Shown here piece after piece: positions 34,702 to 43,616 of a DNA stretch of 64,000 bases. Under the pieces are notes generated by a model, which did not search any database, was not told the origin of the DNA, and saw only the letters and a program-made list of their open reading frames with translations. Position 1 is the stretch's first letter. Each line of letters starts with the position of its first letter. The position numbers were made by a program, and so were the translations under genes. The DNA is from GCA-002700125 sp964434385 (GTDB lineage: Bacteria > Chloroflexota > Dehalococcoidia > Lucifugimonadales > Lucifugimonadaceae), in the NCBI GenBank assembly GCA_964434385.1, contig CAYSUW010000001.1, forward strand, positions 62,001 through 126,000, in the 5' to 3' direction.

Positions 34702-35256
34702 ATGCATACTAGTATTAAGATTTCTAACTATATTATTAGTCTTTGGATATTATTGTTTCTAACTGGAGTCACTGGATGTGCTAAAGATTCTTCTGAAGAT
34801 TTCATTCAAAAAATCACCCCTAAAGATAAAATTTACACATTAGATGATTTAAAAGCAGTAGGATTTAAGAAAAGTCGAAACTATAAAGTAGAAGGCTTAG
34901 AAGGAGCAACTGCTGCGCACTGGGGATTTCATAATAAAATAGAATTTGAAGTACGATTTTATGAAACTCATGAGGATGCTAAAATTTTAGGAATTCCAAT
35001 GGCTGAAGAAAGTTCTGGTCCTGATGCTAAATTGAAGAAGGAAGATGCTAGTTGGGACGTAGGATTAAAAGATAGAAGAATGTGTGGAGGAGGTGAAAAA
35101 GGTACTAAAGATAATTGGTCTCATGATATAGGATCTTGTACTTCTCCCAAATATGGTGAATTTGTAGTTTTTGGGAATTTTATAGTTTTATGTCAAGGTT
35201 ATGAAAAAGAAGATTCACTATCTCATTGTAATGACTTGTTGAGTAAACTAGAGTAA
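34702..35256 (+). CDS. Predicted lipoprotein of unknown function
   Basis: I do not recognise the family. The 184-residue product starts with a signal peptide: a charged start, a hydrophobic core at 10-21 and a lipobox VTGC with Cys26. The mature part should therefore be a lipid-anchored extracytoplasmic domain of about 158 residues. It contains four further cysteines in the C-terminal half (MCGGG, SCTSP, LCQGY, HCND), which could form disulfides. The domain is mixed alpha/beta in appearance, and the DDLKAVGF and ATAAHWGFHNKIEFEVR stretches are distinctive. Confidence 0.7.
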   Translation: MHTSIKISNYIISLWILLFLTGVTGCAKDSSEDFIQKITPKDKIYTLDDLKAVGFKKSRNYKVEGLEGATAAHWGFHNKIEFEVRFYETHEDAKILGIPMAEESSGPDAKLKKEDASWDVGLKDRRMCGGGEKGTKDNWSHDIGSCTSPKYGEFVVFGNFIVLCQGYEKEDSLSHCNDLLSKLE

Positions 35257-35278
35257 TTTAAAAGGGAAATTCAAATAT

Positions 35279-36373
35279 TTAAAATAATGATTCAAAATTG
35301 TCTGCACATATATCAGGTGTAAATCTCTTTGCGGACTTTTTTCCTTCTTTAATTAATTTAATTCTTAAATCATTGTTTTTTATTAATTCGAATATGTTTT
35401 TTGCTATTTCTTTTTTATTAATATTTTTTACTAACAATCCTGATTTTCCATCAGACACAACCTCTCTGCTTCCGCCAGGGCTATCAGTAGTGACAATGGG
35501 CAGGCCTAAGGCTTGAGATTCAATTAGAACATTGGGTAGCCCTTCAAATTTTGATGTAAGTGTAAATACGCTACAATATTTGAAATATTTATATGGGTTA
35601 GATGAAAAACCAAGAAATTTAATTTTTCCAGATAAATTCATTAAATTGACTTTTGATTCTAATTTGTTTCTTTCTGGACCATCTCCAATAATCAATAATT
35701 TGCATTTTTTTAAATTAAGTAATTCAACAAAAGAATCAATCAAAAGAGAGATGTTTTTTTGTGAAGACAATCTTCCAACAGTTAAAATTATTGGTTCTTT
35801 GGAGTTTTGAACCCAATCATCTTTTATAGGCTTTTCAGCTTTCTTTAGAATTTCTGGAACAAATGTTGGGTTTAATATTAATTTCACATCTTCACTATTT
35901 ATTTTTGTCGAGGAAAGTATACTTTCACAGACTGACTTAGAATTCCCTACAATATCATTTGCATTTTTATATAAAAATCTTATTAAGAATTTTAAGAAAC
36001 TTCTTTTTAAAATATTTAATTCTTTTAAAGACTCATTTAAATGAGTCCTTTCAGTTATGATAATTTTTGGTTTTTGACTTAAAAATTTTTGTGCTATTAA
36101 AATTCCAATGTTTGCATAATATTGAGCTGAAATAACTATATCTATATTATTTTTTGATAGATAATCGACTAAAGAAAATATCGATGTAGATACTTTGTTT
36201 TTTGTTAAATTAACAATGGGGACTGAAAAAGACGAATCTTTAATATGTGATGATTTTCCTAAAGTTATAATATTTACAGAATGACCTCTTTTCTCGAGAG
36301 TTTTCGCAAGGATGAAAAAACTTCTTTCAACCCCTCCAATTTTCAAATGTGGTAAAAAAAATGAGATTTTCAA
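35279..36373 (-). CDS. GT4-type glycosyltransferase
   Basis: Retaining GT-B glycosyltransferase of 364 residues. The N-terminal Rossmann half begins KISFFLPHLKIGGVERSF. The C-terminal nucleotide-sugar half has VGRLSSQKN, the LIIGDGPERNKLE block, KFLGFSSNPYKYF, and the E-x7-E motif region FEGLPNVLIESQALG, which is characteristic of family GT4. Donor and acceptor are unknown; lipid or surface polysaccharide glycosylation is likely. The start is TTG at 36373, placed directly after the TAA of the upstream glutaredoxin gene, so coupled translation is likely. Confidence 0.88.
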   Translation of the reverse strand: MKISFFLPHLKIGGVERSFFILAKTLEKRGHSVNIITLGKSSHIKDSSFSVPIVNLTKNKVSTSIFSLVDYLSKNNIDIVISAQYYANIGILIAQKFLSQKPKIIITERTHLNESLKELNILKRSFLKFLIRFLYKNANDIVGNSKSVCESILSSTKINSEDVKLILNPTFVPEILKKAEKPIKDDWVQNSKEPIILTVGRLSSQKNISLLIDSFVELLNLKKCKLLIIGDGPERNKLESKVNLMNLSGKIKFLGFSSNPYKYFKYCSVFTLTSKFEGLPNVLIESQALGLPIVTTDSPGGSREVVSDGKSGLLVKNINKKEIAKNIFELIKNNDLRIKLIKEGKKSAKRFTPDICADNFESLF

Positions 36374-36649
36374 TTATTTTGTTTCAGTAATGTCTAATTC
36401 TTTTGTTATTGCTTTCATGAGATCATAGTCAGTAGGTTCTATTATTACAGTATTATTGTTGATAATTATTGTTGGAACGCTTTCTCTACCTTTATTAATT
36501 TTTTTCATTTCTTCTATTGAGGAAGCTTTTTCTAAAATGTTTATTTCTTTGAAAGGAATTTGGTTATTTTCAAGAAAATTTTTACTTCTTATACAATCAC
36601 TGCATAGAGGTCTAGAGTACATAATTATTTCAGGCCATTTTTTTATCAT
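36374..36649 (-). CDS. Glutaredoxin-like protein (CxxC)
   Basis: A 91-residue thioredoxin-fold protein with a full dithiol motif CSDC (Cys16, Cys19) in MYSRPLCSDC and the cis-proline motif SVPTIII at about 58-64. It resembles NrdH/mycoredoxin-like proteins, which reduce mixed disulfides with small thiols or with thioredoxin reductase. It abuts the glycosyltransferase gene, an arrangement without obvious functional meaning. It is the second glutaredoxin-like gene in the window; the first has CxxS. Confidence 0.85.
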   Translation of the reverse strand: MIKKWPEIIMYSRPLCSDCIRSKNFLENNQIPFKEINILEKASSIEEMKKINKGRESVPTIIINNNTVIIEPTDYDLMKAITKELDITETK

Positions 36650-36756
36650 AATTTTAAGTATAACTAACTTTTTGGTTTCCCTTATAAATATGAATTATAA
36701 AAGAATCTAAGATAACATTAAATCATTAAAATAAGATTTTAATATTGAGGTTAAAT

Positions 36757-37293
36757 TTGAGAAAGAATTATTATTATGATTTTATTTCCTCTAATTTTGG
36801 TTTTATCGCTTTAGTCGTTTCTGACACAGGAGTTGTGATTTCATCAACTCCAGAAAAAAAACTAGAAGATTCTTTAATCAAGATTAATGAATTTGGTTAT
36901 AAGTTGATAAAAGATGAAGATAAAACATTTTCTTATAAAAGAATATTAAAATCTTATTTTAATGGTGAAGATGTTGAATTAGAGAAGATATCATTAGATC
37001 TGCAAGTAGGAACTGATTTTCAAAAAAAAGTTTGGAAAGTGTGTAGAAAAATAAAATTTGGACAATTGCAATCATATAAATGGATTAGTCAGAAGATTAA
37101 TGGGAAACCTTTTTCTTATAGGGCAGTAGGAAGTGCTTTAAAGGTAAATCCTGTACCTATTTTTATTCCATGTCATCGTGTAATTGGGGAGAATGGTAAT
37201 CTCTGTGGTTATAATTCTTTGCAAGGTATTAGTTTAAAAGAAAAATTAATTAATTTAGAGAAGAATTATGAAGATTCTTCAATAATTGAATAG
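36757..37293 (+). CDS. ogt: Methylated-DNA--protein-cysteine methyltransferase
   Basis: Suicide repair protein that transfers alkyl groups from O6-alkylguanine or O4-alkylthymine to its own cysteine. The motif IPCHRVIG holds the acceptor Cys (about residue 139 from this start), and the DNA-binding HTH with RAVGSALKVNP and the Asn-hinge region precede it. The N-terminal domain is short and poorly conserved, as usual. I chose TTG at 36757, because GAGG lies 6 bp upstream of it. TTG at 36745, four codons earlier, lacks a ribosome-binding site. The 3' end overlaps the end of convergent dnaE by 28 bp. Confidence 0.92.
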   Translation: MRKNYYYDFISSNFGFIALVVSDTGVVISSTPEKKLEDSLIKINEFGYKLIKDEDKTFSYKRILKSYFNGEDVELEKISLDLQVGTDFQKKVWKVCRKIKFGQLQSYKWISQKINGKPFSYRAVGSALKVNPVPIFIPCHRVIGENGNLCGYNSLQGISLKEKLINLEKNYEDSSIIE

Positions 37294-40200
37294 CTGTTTT
37301 CTCCTGTAATCTGGACAATTTTTTTTTCTAATTCTGGATTAATCTCTATGTTTGCAAAAGGTAACTCTAGGGTAACTTCTTCATTTCCTGATAAAACTTT
37401 CAAAAGCACAGGATTATAGCCCTTATGTTCAAGTAATAATTTAATTAAATCCTCAAATCTATATCTATCCTCTATTGGATTTCCTGTTTCTTCTATAGAA
37501 ATTATGAATTTATTTGAATTGTTATCTGAATTGTTATCTGAATTGTTATTTGAATTGTATTTTGAATTGGAAAATTTAGCTGAATTATCTAATTTGTTTT
37601 CTCTAGAATCAATGTGACTATTTGAAATACTTCCATTTCTTGAATTTGTATCTATATTATTGTTTAGATTATTAGTGTTTTCTTTATTTACCAAAAACTC
37701 TTCTCCTGACTGAAAAACAACAGAAATTATTCCATTATTGATTCTAGTTGTACCGTTCATAGAAATAAATTTTCCTTTTTCCCATAAAAAACGTGAAGAG
37801 TCTAAATTATTTGGCCAGACAATTACCTCTATGCTGGAATCTAGTAATCCTATTTCTATAATGAAAAATATATCTCCTCGTCGAGTTTTTCTAGATTCAA
37901 CGTTTATCACCTGACCAATTAATTTTACTGAATTACCATGTTTAGCATTAGAAATCTGATCAGAATAAACAATGGAATTATCAGTTTGCTCTAAAATCTT
38001 TTTTTGGAAATCATTTTGACTGATTGTTATTCCTAATAATTCCCTTTCCCAAAATGATCTTTCTTGTTCATTGATAATTTCTTCAGAATTTGTATCAATT
38101 AATGGAATAGGTTTTGCGACAGATTCCCCAAATAGATCAAACATATGAGATTGTCCAGCTAAATTTAGTGATCTTTGTTGGTTTATCAAAGTGATAATTC
38201 TTTCTAAGTTGGATAATAATGATTCTCTAATAGAAAATTCATCGAAAGCTCCAGTTTTTATTAGGCTTTCTAATGTAGATTTATTTATAGGAAAATCAAT
38301 TCTCTGAATAAAATCTTCTAAATTTTTAAATGGCCCATCTTTATCTATGTTTTTAATTATAGGTTCTACAGATGTTTTTCCAACATTTTTAATTGACCCT
38401 AATCCAAATCTAATAATTTTAGTTCCGTCGGATTCAAACTCAGGGAAGAAGTTAGTTTTACTATAATTTAAGCTTGGCCCCTTTACATGGATTCCTGTTT
38501 TTTCGCATTCTCTAACGATAATTCCAATTTTCTTTTTGTTCCCTGACACAGAATCTAACAATATTGTCATAAATTCATGAGGATAATTCGCTTTGAAATA
38601 AGCTGTCCAATAGGCAATCATTGCATAACTCATACTGTGTGCTTTGTTGAAGGCATATCCTGCAAAAGGTTCTATAAGTTCGAATACTTTGGTTCCAAGT
38701 TTTTCGGGAAATTCATTGTTTTTTGTTCCATTAATAAATTTGTCTTTTTCTGCTCTCATTACTTCTGGAATTTTCTTTCCCATTGCTTTTCTGAATTTAT
38801 CTGCATCCCCTAAAGAATACCCAGCAATTGCTTGTGAAATGAGAAGAACTTGATCTTGGTAAACTATTATTCCGTAGGTTTCTTTTAGTAAATTTTCTAA
38901 ACTAGGATGAGGATATTTTATAGGAATTCTTCCGTGCTTTGCTTCTATAAAAGTAGAAATATGTTCCATGGGGCCTGGTCTATATAAAGCTATCATCGCT
39001 GAAATATCTGATATAGATGAAGGTTTTAATTCTTTAATATTACGTTTCATTCCGTCACTTTCAAGTTGAAACACTCCCAAAGTATTTCCTGAGCTGAGTA
39101 AATCAAAAGTATTTTTATTATCTAATGGGATTGTTTCAAGGCTTAATTGAAGGTTATGCCTTTGATTTATCATTTTGATTGTTTTATCTAGAATAGTTAG
39201 GTTTGTTAATCCCAAGAAATCTATTTTTAATAATCCTAAGTCAGCTAATGGTCCCATTTCATATTGAGTTAATGGAGGTAACTCGGGATCTTTAGGGGCC
39301 TGTAGAAGAGGCACGAGACCTTTCAAGGGTTCTTTTGAGATAATTACTCCTGCCGCATGAGTTTGAATATTACTAACTCTTTTTTCAACTGTTTTAGCGG
39401 CATTGACTAATTCAGAAACATTCGTGATTTCATCGTACATGGCTTTCAAATCAGGAACTAACTCAAGAGCTCTATCTAAAGTCATTGGCTTAGTTGGTTC
39501 ATAAGGATCTCTAGTAGGGATTAATTCAGCCACTTTTTCTACTTCCTGGAGTGATTTCCCCATTACTCTTCCAGCTCCTCTAGTGGCTCCTCTAGCATGT
39601 AACCTGCTGAAGGAAATTATTTGAGCTATATGATCTCTTCCATATTTTTTTATACAGTAATTTATTACTTCTTTTCTCTTATCATCTTGGAAATCAATAT
39701 CAATATCAGGCATTTCTTTTCTTTCAATATTTAGAAATCTTTCAAATACAAGACCTGATTTAATAGGGTCTATGTTAGTTATATCTAAACAATAAAGAAC
39801 TAAACTTGCAGATGCACTTCCTCTAAGTGAAGTAAGAATTTTTTCTTTTTTTACAAATTTAAAAATATCCCACACAACCAAAAAATAGTCAGCAAAATTT
39901 AAAGTGTTGATAACGTTTAATTCATATTCAAGCCTTTCTTTGAATTCGTCAGGCTTGTTTGGGAATTTTTCCCTGAAACCTTTTAAACAAATTTCAGTTA
40001 AATATTCTTCAGCAGTTTTTGAATTAGGTGTTTCAAAATGAGGAATTCTAGTAATATTAAAATCTAATTTTAACTCACACGAGTCTGCAATTTTTTGAGT
40101 ATTAGATATTGCTTCTGGATGATCTTTCCACAATGTACTCATTTCCTCTGGACTTTTGATGTAATATGTGTGATCTTCAAGCAAGTCTTTTCTGAAGTTA

Positions 40201-40865
40201 TTTTTGATATTTTTCAATAAATCTTCAGCTTTGGCATCTTGGCTTAATATGTAGTGATTATCATTTGTGGCAACCAATGGGATATTAAATTCTTCAGATA
40301 ATTTAACTAAATTTTCATTTATTAATTCTTGATTGGGCACCTTATCATGCCACATTAATTCTAAGTAGAAATTATCCTTAAATACCCTGCGGGACCAAGA
40401 AAGATATTCTTCGATTCCTTTTTGGTTTTTATTGAGTATAAGTTTAGATAATTCGGAAGAAGGACAACCAGATAAAATAATTAAGCCCTCTTTGTGTTTC
40501 TCTAGTAGAGCTTTATCAACTCTTGGTCTGTGATAGAAGCCTTCAAGGTTTCCTACTGTAACCATTTGGATTAAATTTTTATACCCTACAAAATTTTTTG
40601 AAAGAACAGTTAGGTGGTAATAAGGAAGATTAGGATTTTTTTCAAGTAGGGATTTTGGAGCAACATATAATTCACAGCCAACAATAGGTTTTATTTGATG
40701 TTTTATGCAGGACTTATAAAATTCTATGGCTCCAAACATGTTTCCATGATCAGTTAGAGACAAAGCATTCATTCCTAGTTCCTTAGATCGTATAACCATT
40801 TCCTCTATTCCACTACTTCCGTCTATAAGACTATATTCAGAATGATTATGAAGGTGAACAAACAA
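37266..40865 (-). CDS. dnaE: DNA polymerase III alpha subunit
   Basis: Replicative polymerase of 1,199 residues. It begins with a PHP domain (HLHNHSEYSLIDG, TDHGNMFG, GCELYVAP) whose metal ligands appear intact. The polymerase palm has PDIDIDFQD near residue 387, with two catalytic aspartates, followed by RLHARGATRGAGRVMGK in the fingers region. A likely beta-clamp motif, QSHMFDLFG, is at about 902. An OB-fold spans about 960-1055. Then comes an Asn/Ser/Asp-rich linker (about 1062-1117) encoded partly by a 12 bp tandem repeat, and a small C-terminal domain. The start is TTG with GTAGG upstream. It follows fabF by 96 bp. Confidence 0.95.
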   Translation of the reverse strand: MFVHLHNHSEYSLIDGSSGIEEMVIRSKELGMNALSLTDHGNMFGAIEFYKSCIKHQIKPIVGCELYVAPKSLLEKNPNLPYYHLTVLSKNFVGYKNLIQMVTVGNLEGFYHRPRVDKALLEKHKEGLIILSGCPSSELSKLILNKNQKGIEEYLSWSRRVFKDNFYLELMWHDKVPNQELINENLVKLSEEFNIPLVATNDNHYILSQDAKAEDLLKNIKNNFRKDLLEDHTYYIKSPEEMSTLWKDHPEAISNTQKIADSCELKLDFNITRIPHFETPNSKTAEEYLTEICLKGFREKFPNKPDEFKERLEYELNVINTLNFADYFLVVWDIFKFVKKEKILTSLRGSASASLVLYCLDITNIDPIKSGLVFERFLNIERKEMPDIDIDFQDDKRKEVINYCIKKYGRDHIAQIISFSRLHARGATRGAGRVMGKSLQEVEKVAELIPTRDPYEPTKPMTLDRALELVPDLKAMYDEITNVSELVNAAKTVEKRVSNIQTHAAGVIISKEPLKGLVPLLQAPKDPELPPLTQYEMGPLADLGLLKIDFLGLTNLTILDKTIKMINQRHNLQLSLETIPLDNKNTFDLLSSGNTLGVFQLESDGMKRNIKELKPSSISDISAMIALYRPGPMEHISTFIEAKHGRIPIKYPHPSLENLLKETYGIIVYQDQVLLISQAIAGYSLGDADKFRKAMGKKIPEVMRAEKDKFINGTKNNEFPEKLGTKVFELIEPFAGYAFNKAHSMSYAMIAYWTAYFKANYPHEFMTILLDSVSGNKKKIGIIVRECEKTGIHVKGPSLNYSKTNFFPEFESDGTKIIRFGLGSIKNVGKTSVEPIIKNIDKDGPFKNLEDFIQRIDFPINKSTLESLIKTGAFDEFSIRESLLSNLERIITLINQQRSLNLAGQSHMFDLFGESVAKPIPLIDTNSEEIINEQERSFWERELLGITISQNDFQKKILEQTDNSIVYSDQISNAKHGNSVKLIGQVINVESRKTRRGDIFFIIEIGLLDSSIEVIVWPNNLDSSRFLWEKGKFISMNGTTRINNGIISVVFQSGEEFLVNKENTNNLNNNIDTNSRNGSISNSHIDSRENKLDNSAKFSNSKYNSNNNSDNNSDNNSNKFIISIEETGNPIEDRYRFEDLIKLLLEHKGYNPVLLKVLSGNEEVTLELPFANIEINPELEKKIVQITGENSYSIIEESS
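37515..37570 (-). repeat. 12-bp tandem repeat inside dnaE
   Basis: The unit TGAATTGTTATC (plus strand) is repeated about 4.7 times, the last copies diverged. On the coding strand it encodes a four-residue unit close to Asn-Asn-Ser-Asp in the linker between the OB-fold and the C-terminal domain of DnaE. The unit is a multiple of three, so copy-number change keeps the reading frame. Confidence 0.85.
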
Positions 40866-40961
40866 TATTAACCTACTCTTGTTGATGCTAATAAAATAAT
40901 TAATTTTTGTTAGGTATATTTGACTATATAATCTATAAGAGAGTTAGTCGAGAGGGCAAAA

Positions 40962-42218
40962 TTAATTACAATCTTGAAGAATTAGACAAGCATTTTGGCC
41001 ACCAAAACCAAAACTGTTTGATAAAACATTTTTGATGTTTATTGAACGTGATTTATTTGGTGTATAGTCTAAGTCACATAAAGGATCTGGGTTATTATTG
41101 TTTATTGTTGGATGAATTTTATTTTCTTGGATAGATTTTATGCATGCTATCGCTTCAATTGCTCCAGCAGCGCCTGATGAATGCCCCATCATAGATTTAG
41201 TAGAACTTATCGGTATTTTATATGCTTTTTCTCCAAAAACTTTTTTTATAGCCAAAGTTTCAGCGTAGTCGTTTGCAGGTGTTGATGTTCCATGGGCATT
41301 TATATAATCTATGTCCTCAATATTCAATCCAGCATTTTCTAATGCGAAGATCATACATTTAGAAGCCCCTAACCCTTCTTTTTCCGGTTGTACTAGATGA
41401 AATGCGTCAGATGTAACCCCCCAACCTTTTATTTCACATAGAATATTAGCGTTTCTATTTAAAGCATGTTCATATTCTTCTAATATTAATATTCCTGATC
41501 CTTCTGAAGGCACAAAACCATCTCTCTTTGCATCAAAAGGCTTGCTGGCATTTTGAGGTATCTCATTCTGACTTGTTAGTGCATGCATGTTGCAAAATCC
41601 TCCCAAGCTTATCTGACAGAAAGGAGCTTCAGTTCCCCCAGAAACCATAATATCTGCTGTGCCTCTTTTAATTACTTCGTAAGCTTCTCCTATTGCTTGG
41701 GTTCCAGCTGCACAAGCGGTAATGCAAGTATTTGAGTACCCTTTGAGTTGAAAAATTCTACTGATATTTGCTGCAGCCATGTTGGGCAACATCATAGGGA
41801 CATATAATGGACTAATTGGATTTCCTCCTCTTTGGAATAGTATGCGGGATTGTTTTTCGGTTTCAGGAAGCCCTCCAGAACCACAACCTATCAAAACTCC
41901 AATTCTGTAACTATCTTCTTTATCTATATCAACTTGAGAGTCTTCTAAGGCGTTCTTGCTAGCAGCTACTGCTAATTGTGAAAATCTTGCGAGACGCCTT
42001 GATTCTTTTTTTCCAACATAATCTTCTGGGGAGAAATTTTTGATTTCTCCTCCAATTTTACAAGAATAATTTTCTGTTTCTACGGATTTGAGAAAATCTA
42101 TGCCAGATTCTCCATTTATTAAATTATTCCAAAGAGTATCTACTGATGAAGACAAACATGTTATTGCTCCCATTCCAGTAACTACCACTCTTCTGTTTTT
42201 ATAATTCATTTGTTTCAT
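40962..42218 (-). CDS. fabF: 3-oxoacyl-ACP synthase II
   Basis: Condensing enzyme of type II fatty-acid synthesis. The 418-residue product has the Cys-His-His triad: Cys169 (TACAAG), His309 (NAHGTST) and His346 (MMGHSSGA), plus the GFGGQNA C-terminus. FabF and FabB are hard to separate by eye; the length and the GTSTPANDYAET block favour FabF. Its start overlaps the end of folC by 20 bp (11 bp if Met4 at 42209 is used), so translation is probably coupled. No other fab gene or acpP is in the window. Confidence 0.93.
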   Translation of the reverse strand: MKQMNYKNRRVVVTGMGAITCLSSSVDTLWNNLINGESGIDFLKSVETENYSCKIGGEIKNFSPEDYVGKKESRRLARFSQLAVAASKNALEDSQVDIDKEDSYRIGVLIGCGSGGLPETEKQSRILFQRGGNPISPLYVPMMLPNMAAANISRIFQLKGYSNTCITACAAGTQAIGEAYEVIKRGTADIMVSGGTEAPFCQISLGGFCNMHALTSQNEIPQNASKPFDAKRDGFVPSEGSGILILEEYEHALNRNANILCEIKGWGVTSDAFHLVQPEKEGLGASKCMIFALENAGLNIEDIDYINAHGTSTPANDYAETLAIKKVFGEKAYKIPISSTKSMMGHSSGAAGAIEAIACIKSIQENKIHPTINNNNPDPLCDLDYTPNKSRSINIKNVLSNSFGFGGQNACLILQDCN

Positions 42219-43560
42219 AAATTTCTGGTTCTATATCTAATAATAATTCTCTAAATTCTGCTGCTACGAATAATGATCCAGTAACTACAGTTAAGTCGTT
42301 ATTTTTATTTTTCATAGAATAAATAAAAGATTCTTCTACTGATTTTGTTATTTGAGATTCAACTATGTTATCAAAAGGAAGGATTTTTTTTAAAGAATTT
42401 GTATTAATTGATTTCGGATGCCTTGATTGAGTTAAAATTATATTTTCAGTTAATTGAGAAAGAGTTCTTATGTTTTCTATTTCATGATGATCTGAGTTGC
42501 ACCCGAATATAAGTAATATTTTTTTTTCTTTGAAAAAAGAATTTATTGTTTTTACTAGATCTCTGCATGCTGATGGATTGTGGGCTCCATCAATTAAAAA
42601 TAATTTTTCATCTTTTTTTATTATTTCTCCTCTACAAGGCCATTTCACACCTTCTAGTCCTGTGATGGTATTTTTTTTATCAAGTTTTATTAAGTTGAAA
42701 TTTTCTAGGCAAGTTATTGCTGTAGAAACATTAATTAATTGATTTATCCCTATAAGTGGATGTTTAATTTTGTAAGAATCAGATGAAGTGCTCAGTTTTA
42801 TGTGTAATTTACTTGATTGATATTTTTGATTAAAGTTTTTTAAATTTTCTTCAACATCTATAAAAGTTGATTTTTTTTCTAGGGCTTTTTCTTTTATGAT
42901 TTTAAGAATTTTTGGTTTTTGTTTAGAAGAAATTACTATACTGTTATTTTTTATAATTCCTACTTTATCTCGAGTGATTTTTTCAAGTGTTTCTCCTAAT
43001 ATTTTTGTATGATCTAAGCTGATTGGAGTTAAAATTGAGATATTTGAGTTGAAAATGTTTGTTGAATCAAACGTTCCCCCTAGTCCTGTTTCTATGATTT
43101 GTACTTCAACCATACTATTTTTAAAATGGATTGCTCCCATGATGGTTAATGTTTCGAAGACTGTTAGAGTTCCAAGGTTTGAATTTTTAAAAAATGATGA
43201 AGTGGTTTTTGTAATTTTTTCATAAATATTACAAAAATCAGTCATACTTATTAGATTATTTCCTACTTTGATTCGTTCTCTAAAATTATGAAGATGAGGA
43301 GATGTGTATAGTCCACATTTAAGGCCATTTTTAGTTAATGCAGAATGAATTAATGAAGATATGCTTCCTTTTCCATTTGTGCCTGCTATATGAATTGTAA
43401 ATTTTGGTGTGTTTTGTGGATTCCCTAATAATTCAAGAGCATTTTTTATTCTTTTTAAATGGAAAATTTTTGAATTAGGTATATTTTTTTCCCTTTCAAA
43501 ATCTGTTAGAGAAAGTAAACTGTTTATAGTAGATTTATATTTATTGTTTATCTTAGACAT
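42199..43560 (-). CDS. folC: Folylpolyglutamate / dihydrofolate synthase
   Basis: Mur-ligase-type ATP-dependent enzyme of 453 residues that adds glutamate to folate, and often to dihydropteroate. The P-loop is HIAGTNGKGS (57-66), followed by GLYTSPHLHNFRERI, the ETGLGGTFDSTN omega-loop and SLDHTKILG. The C-terminal domain has LIDGAHNPSA. All expected motifs are present. It is the first gene of folC-fabF-dnaE on the minus strand and is divergent from tldD with a 56 bp gap. It links loosely to the pteridine-reductase-like SDR at 17796-18440. Confidence 0.92.
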   Translation of the reverse strand: MSKINNKYKSTINSLLSLTDFEREKNIPNSKIFHLKRIKNALELLGNPQNTPKFTIHIAGTNGKGSISSLIHSALTKNGLKCGLYTSPHLHNFRERIKVGNNLISMTDFCNIYEKITKTTSSFFKNSNLGTLTVFETLTIMGAIHFKNSMVEVQIIETGLGGTFDSTNIFNSNISILTPISLDHTKILGETLEKITRDKVGIIKNNSIVISSKQKPKILKIIKEKALEKKSTFIDVEENLKNFNQKYQSSKLHIKLSTSSDSYKIKHPLIGINQLINVSTAITCLENFNLIKLDKKNTITGLEGVKWPCRGEIIKKDEKLFLIDGAHNPSACRDLVKTINSFFKEKKILLIFGCNSDHHEIENIRTLSQLTENIILTQSRHPKSINTNSLKKILPFDNIVESQITKSVEESFIYSMKNKNNDLTVVTGSLFVAAEFRELLLDIEPEIYETNEL

Positions 43561-43616
43561 GTTTTTAGAAGTTTAGATAAATTATTAAATTTAATTTTAA
43601 CTAGAAAAAATAAAAA

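Noticed and set aside
37515..37570. Short tandem repeats considered as a CRISPR array
   Set aside because: The units are 12 bp with no spacers, are within dnaE and in frame, and no cas gene is present.
40866..40961. GACTA...TAGTC inverted repeat upstream of dnaE as an operator
   Set aside because: The 5 bp arms are 18 bp apart in AT-rich DNA, which is expected by chance.
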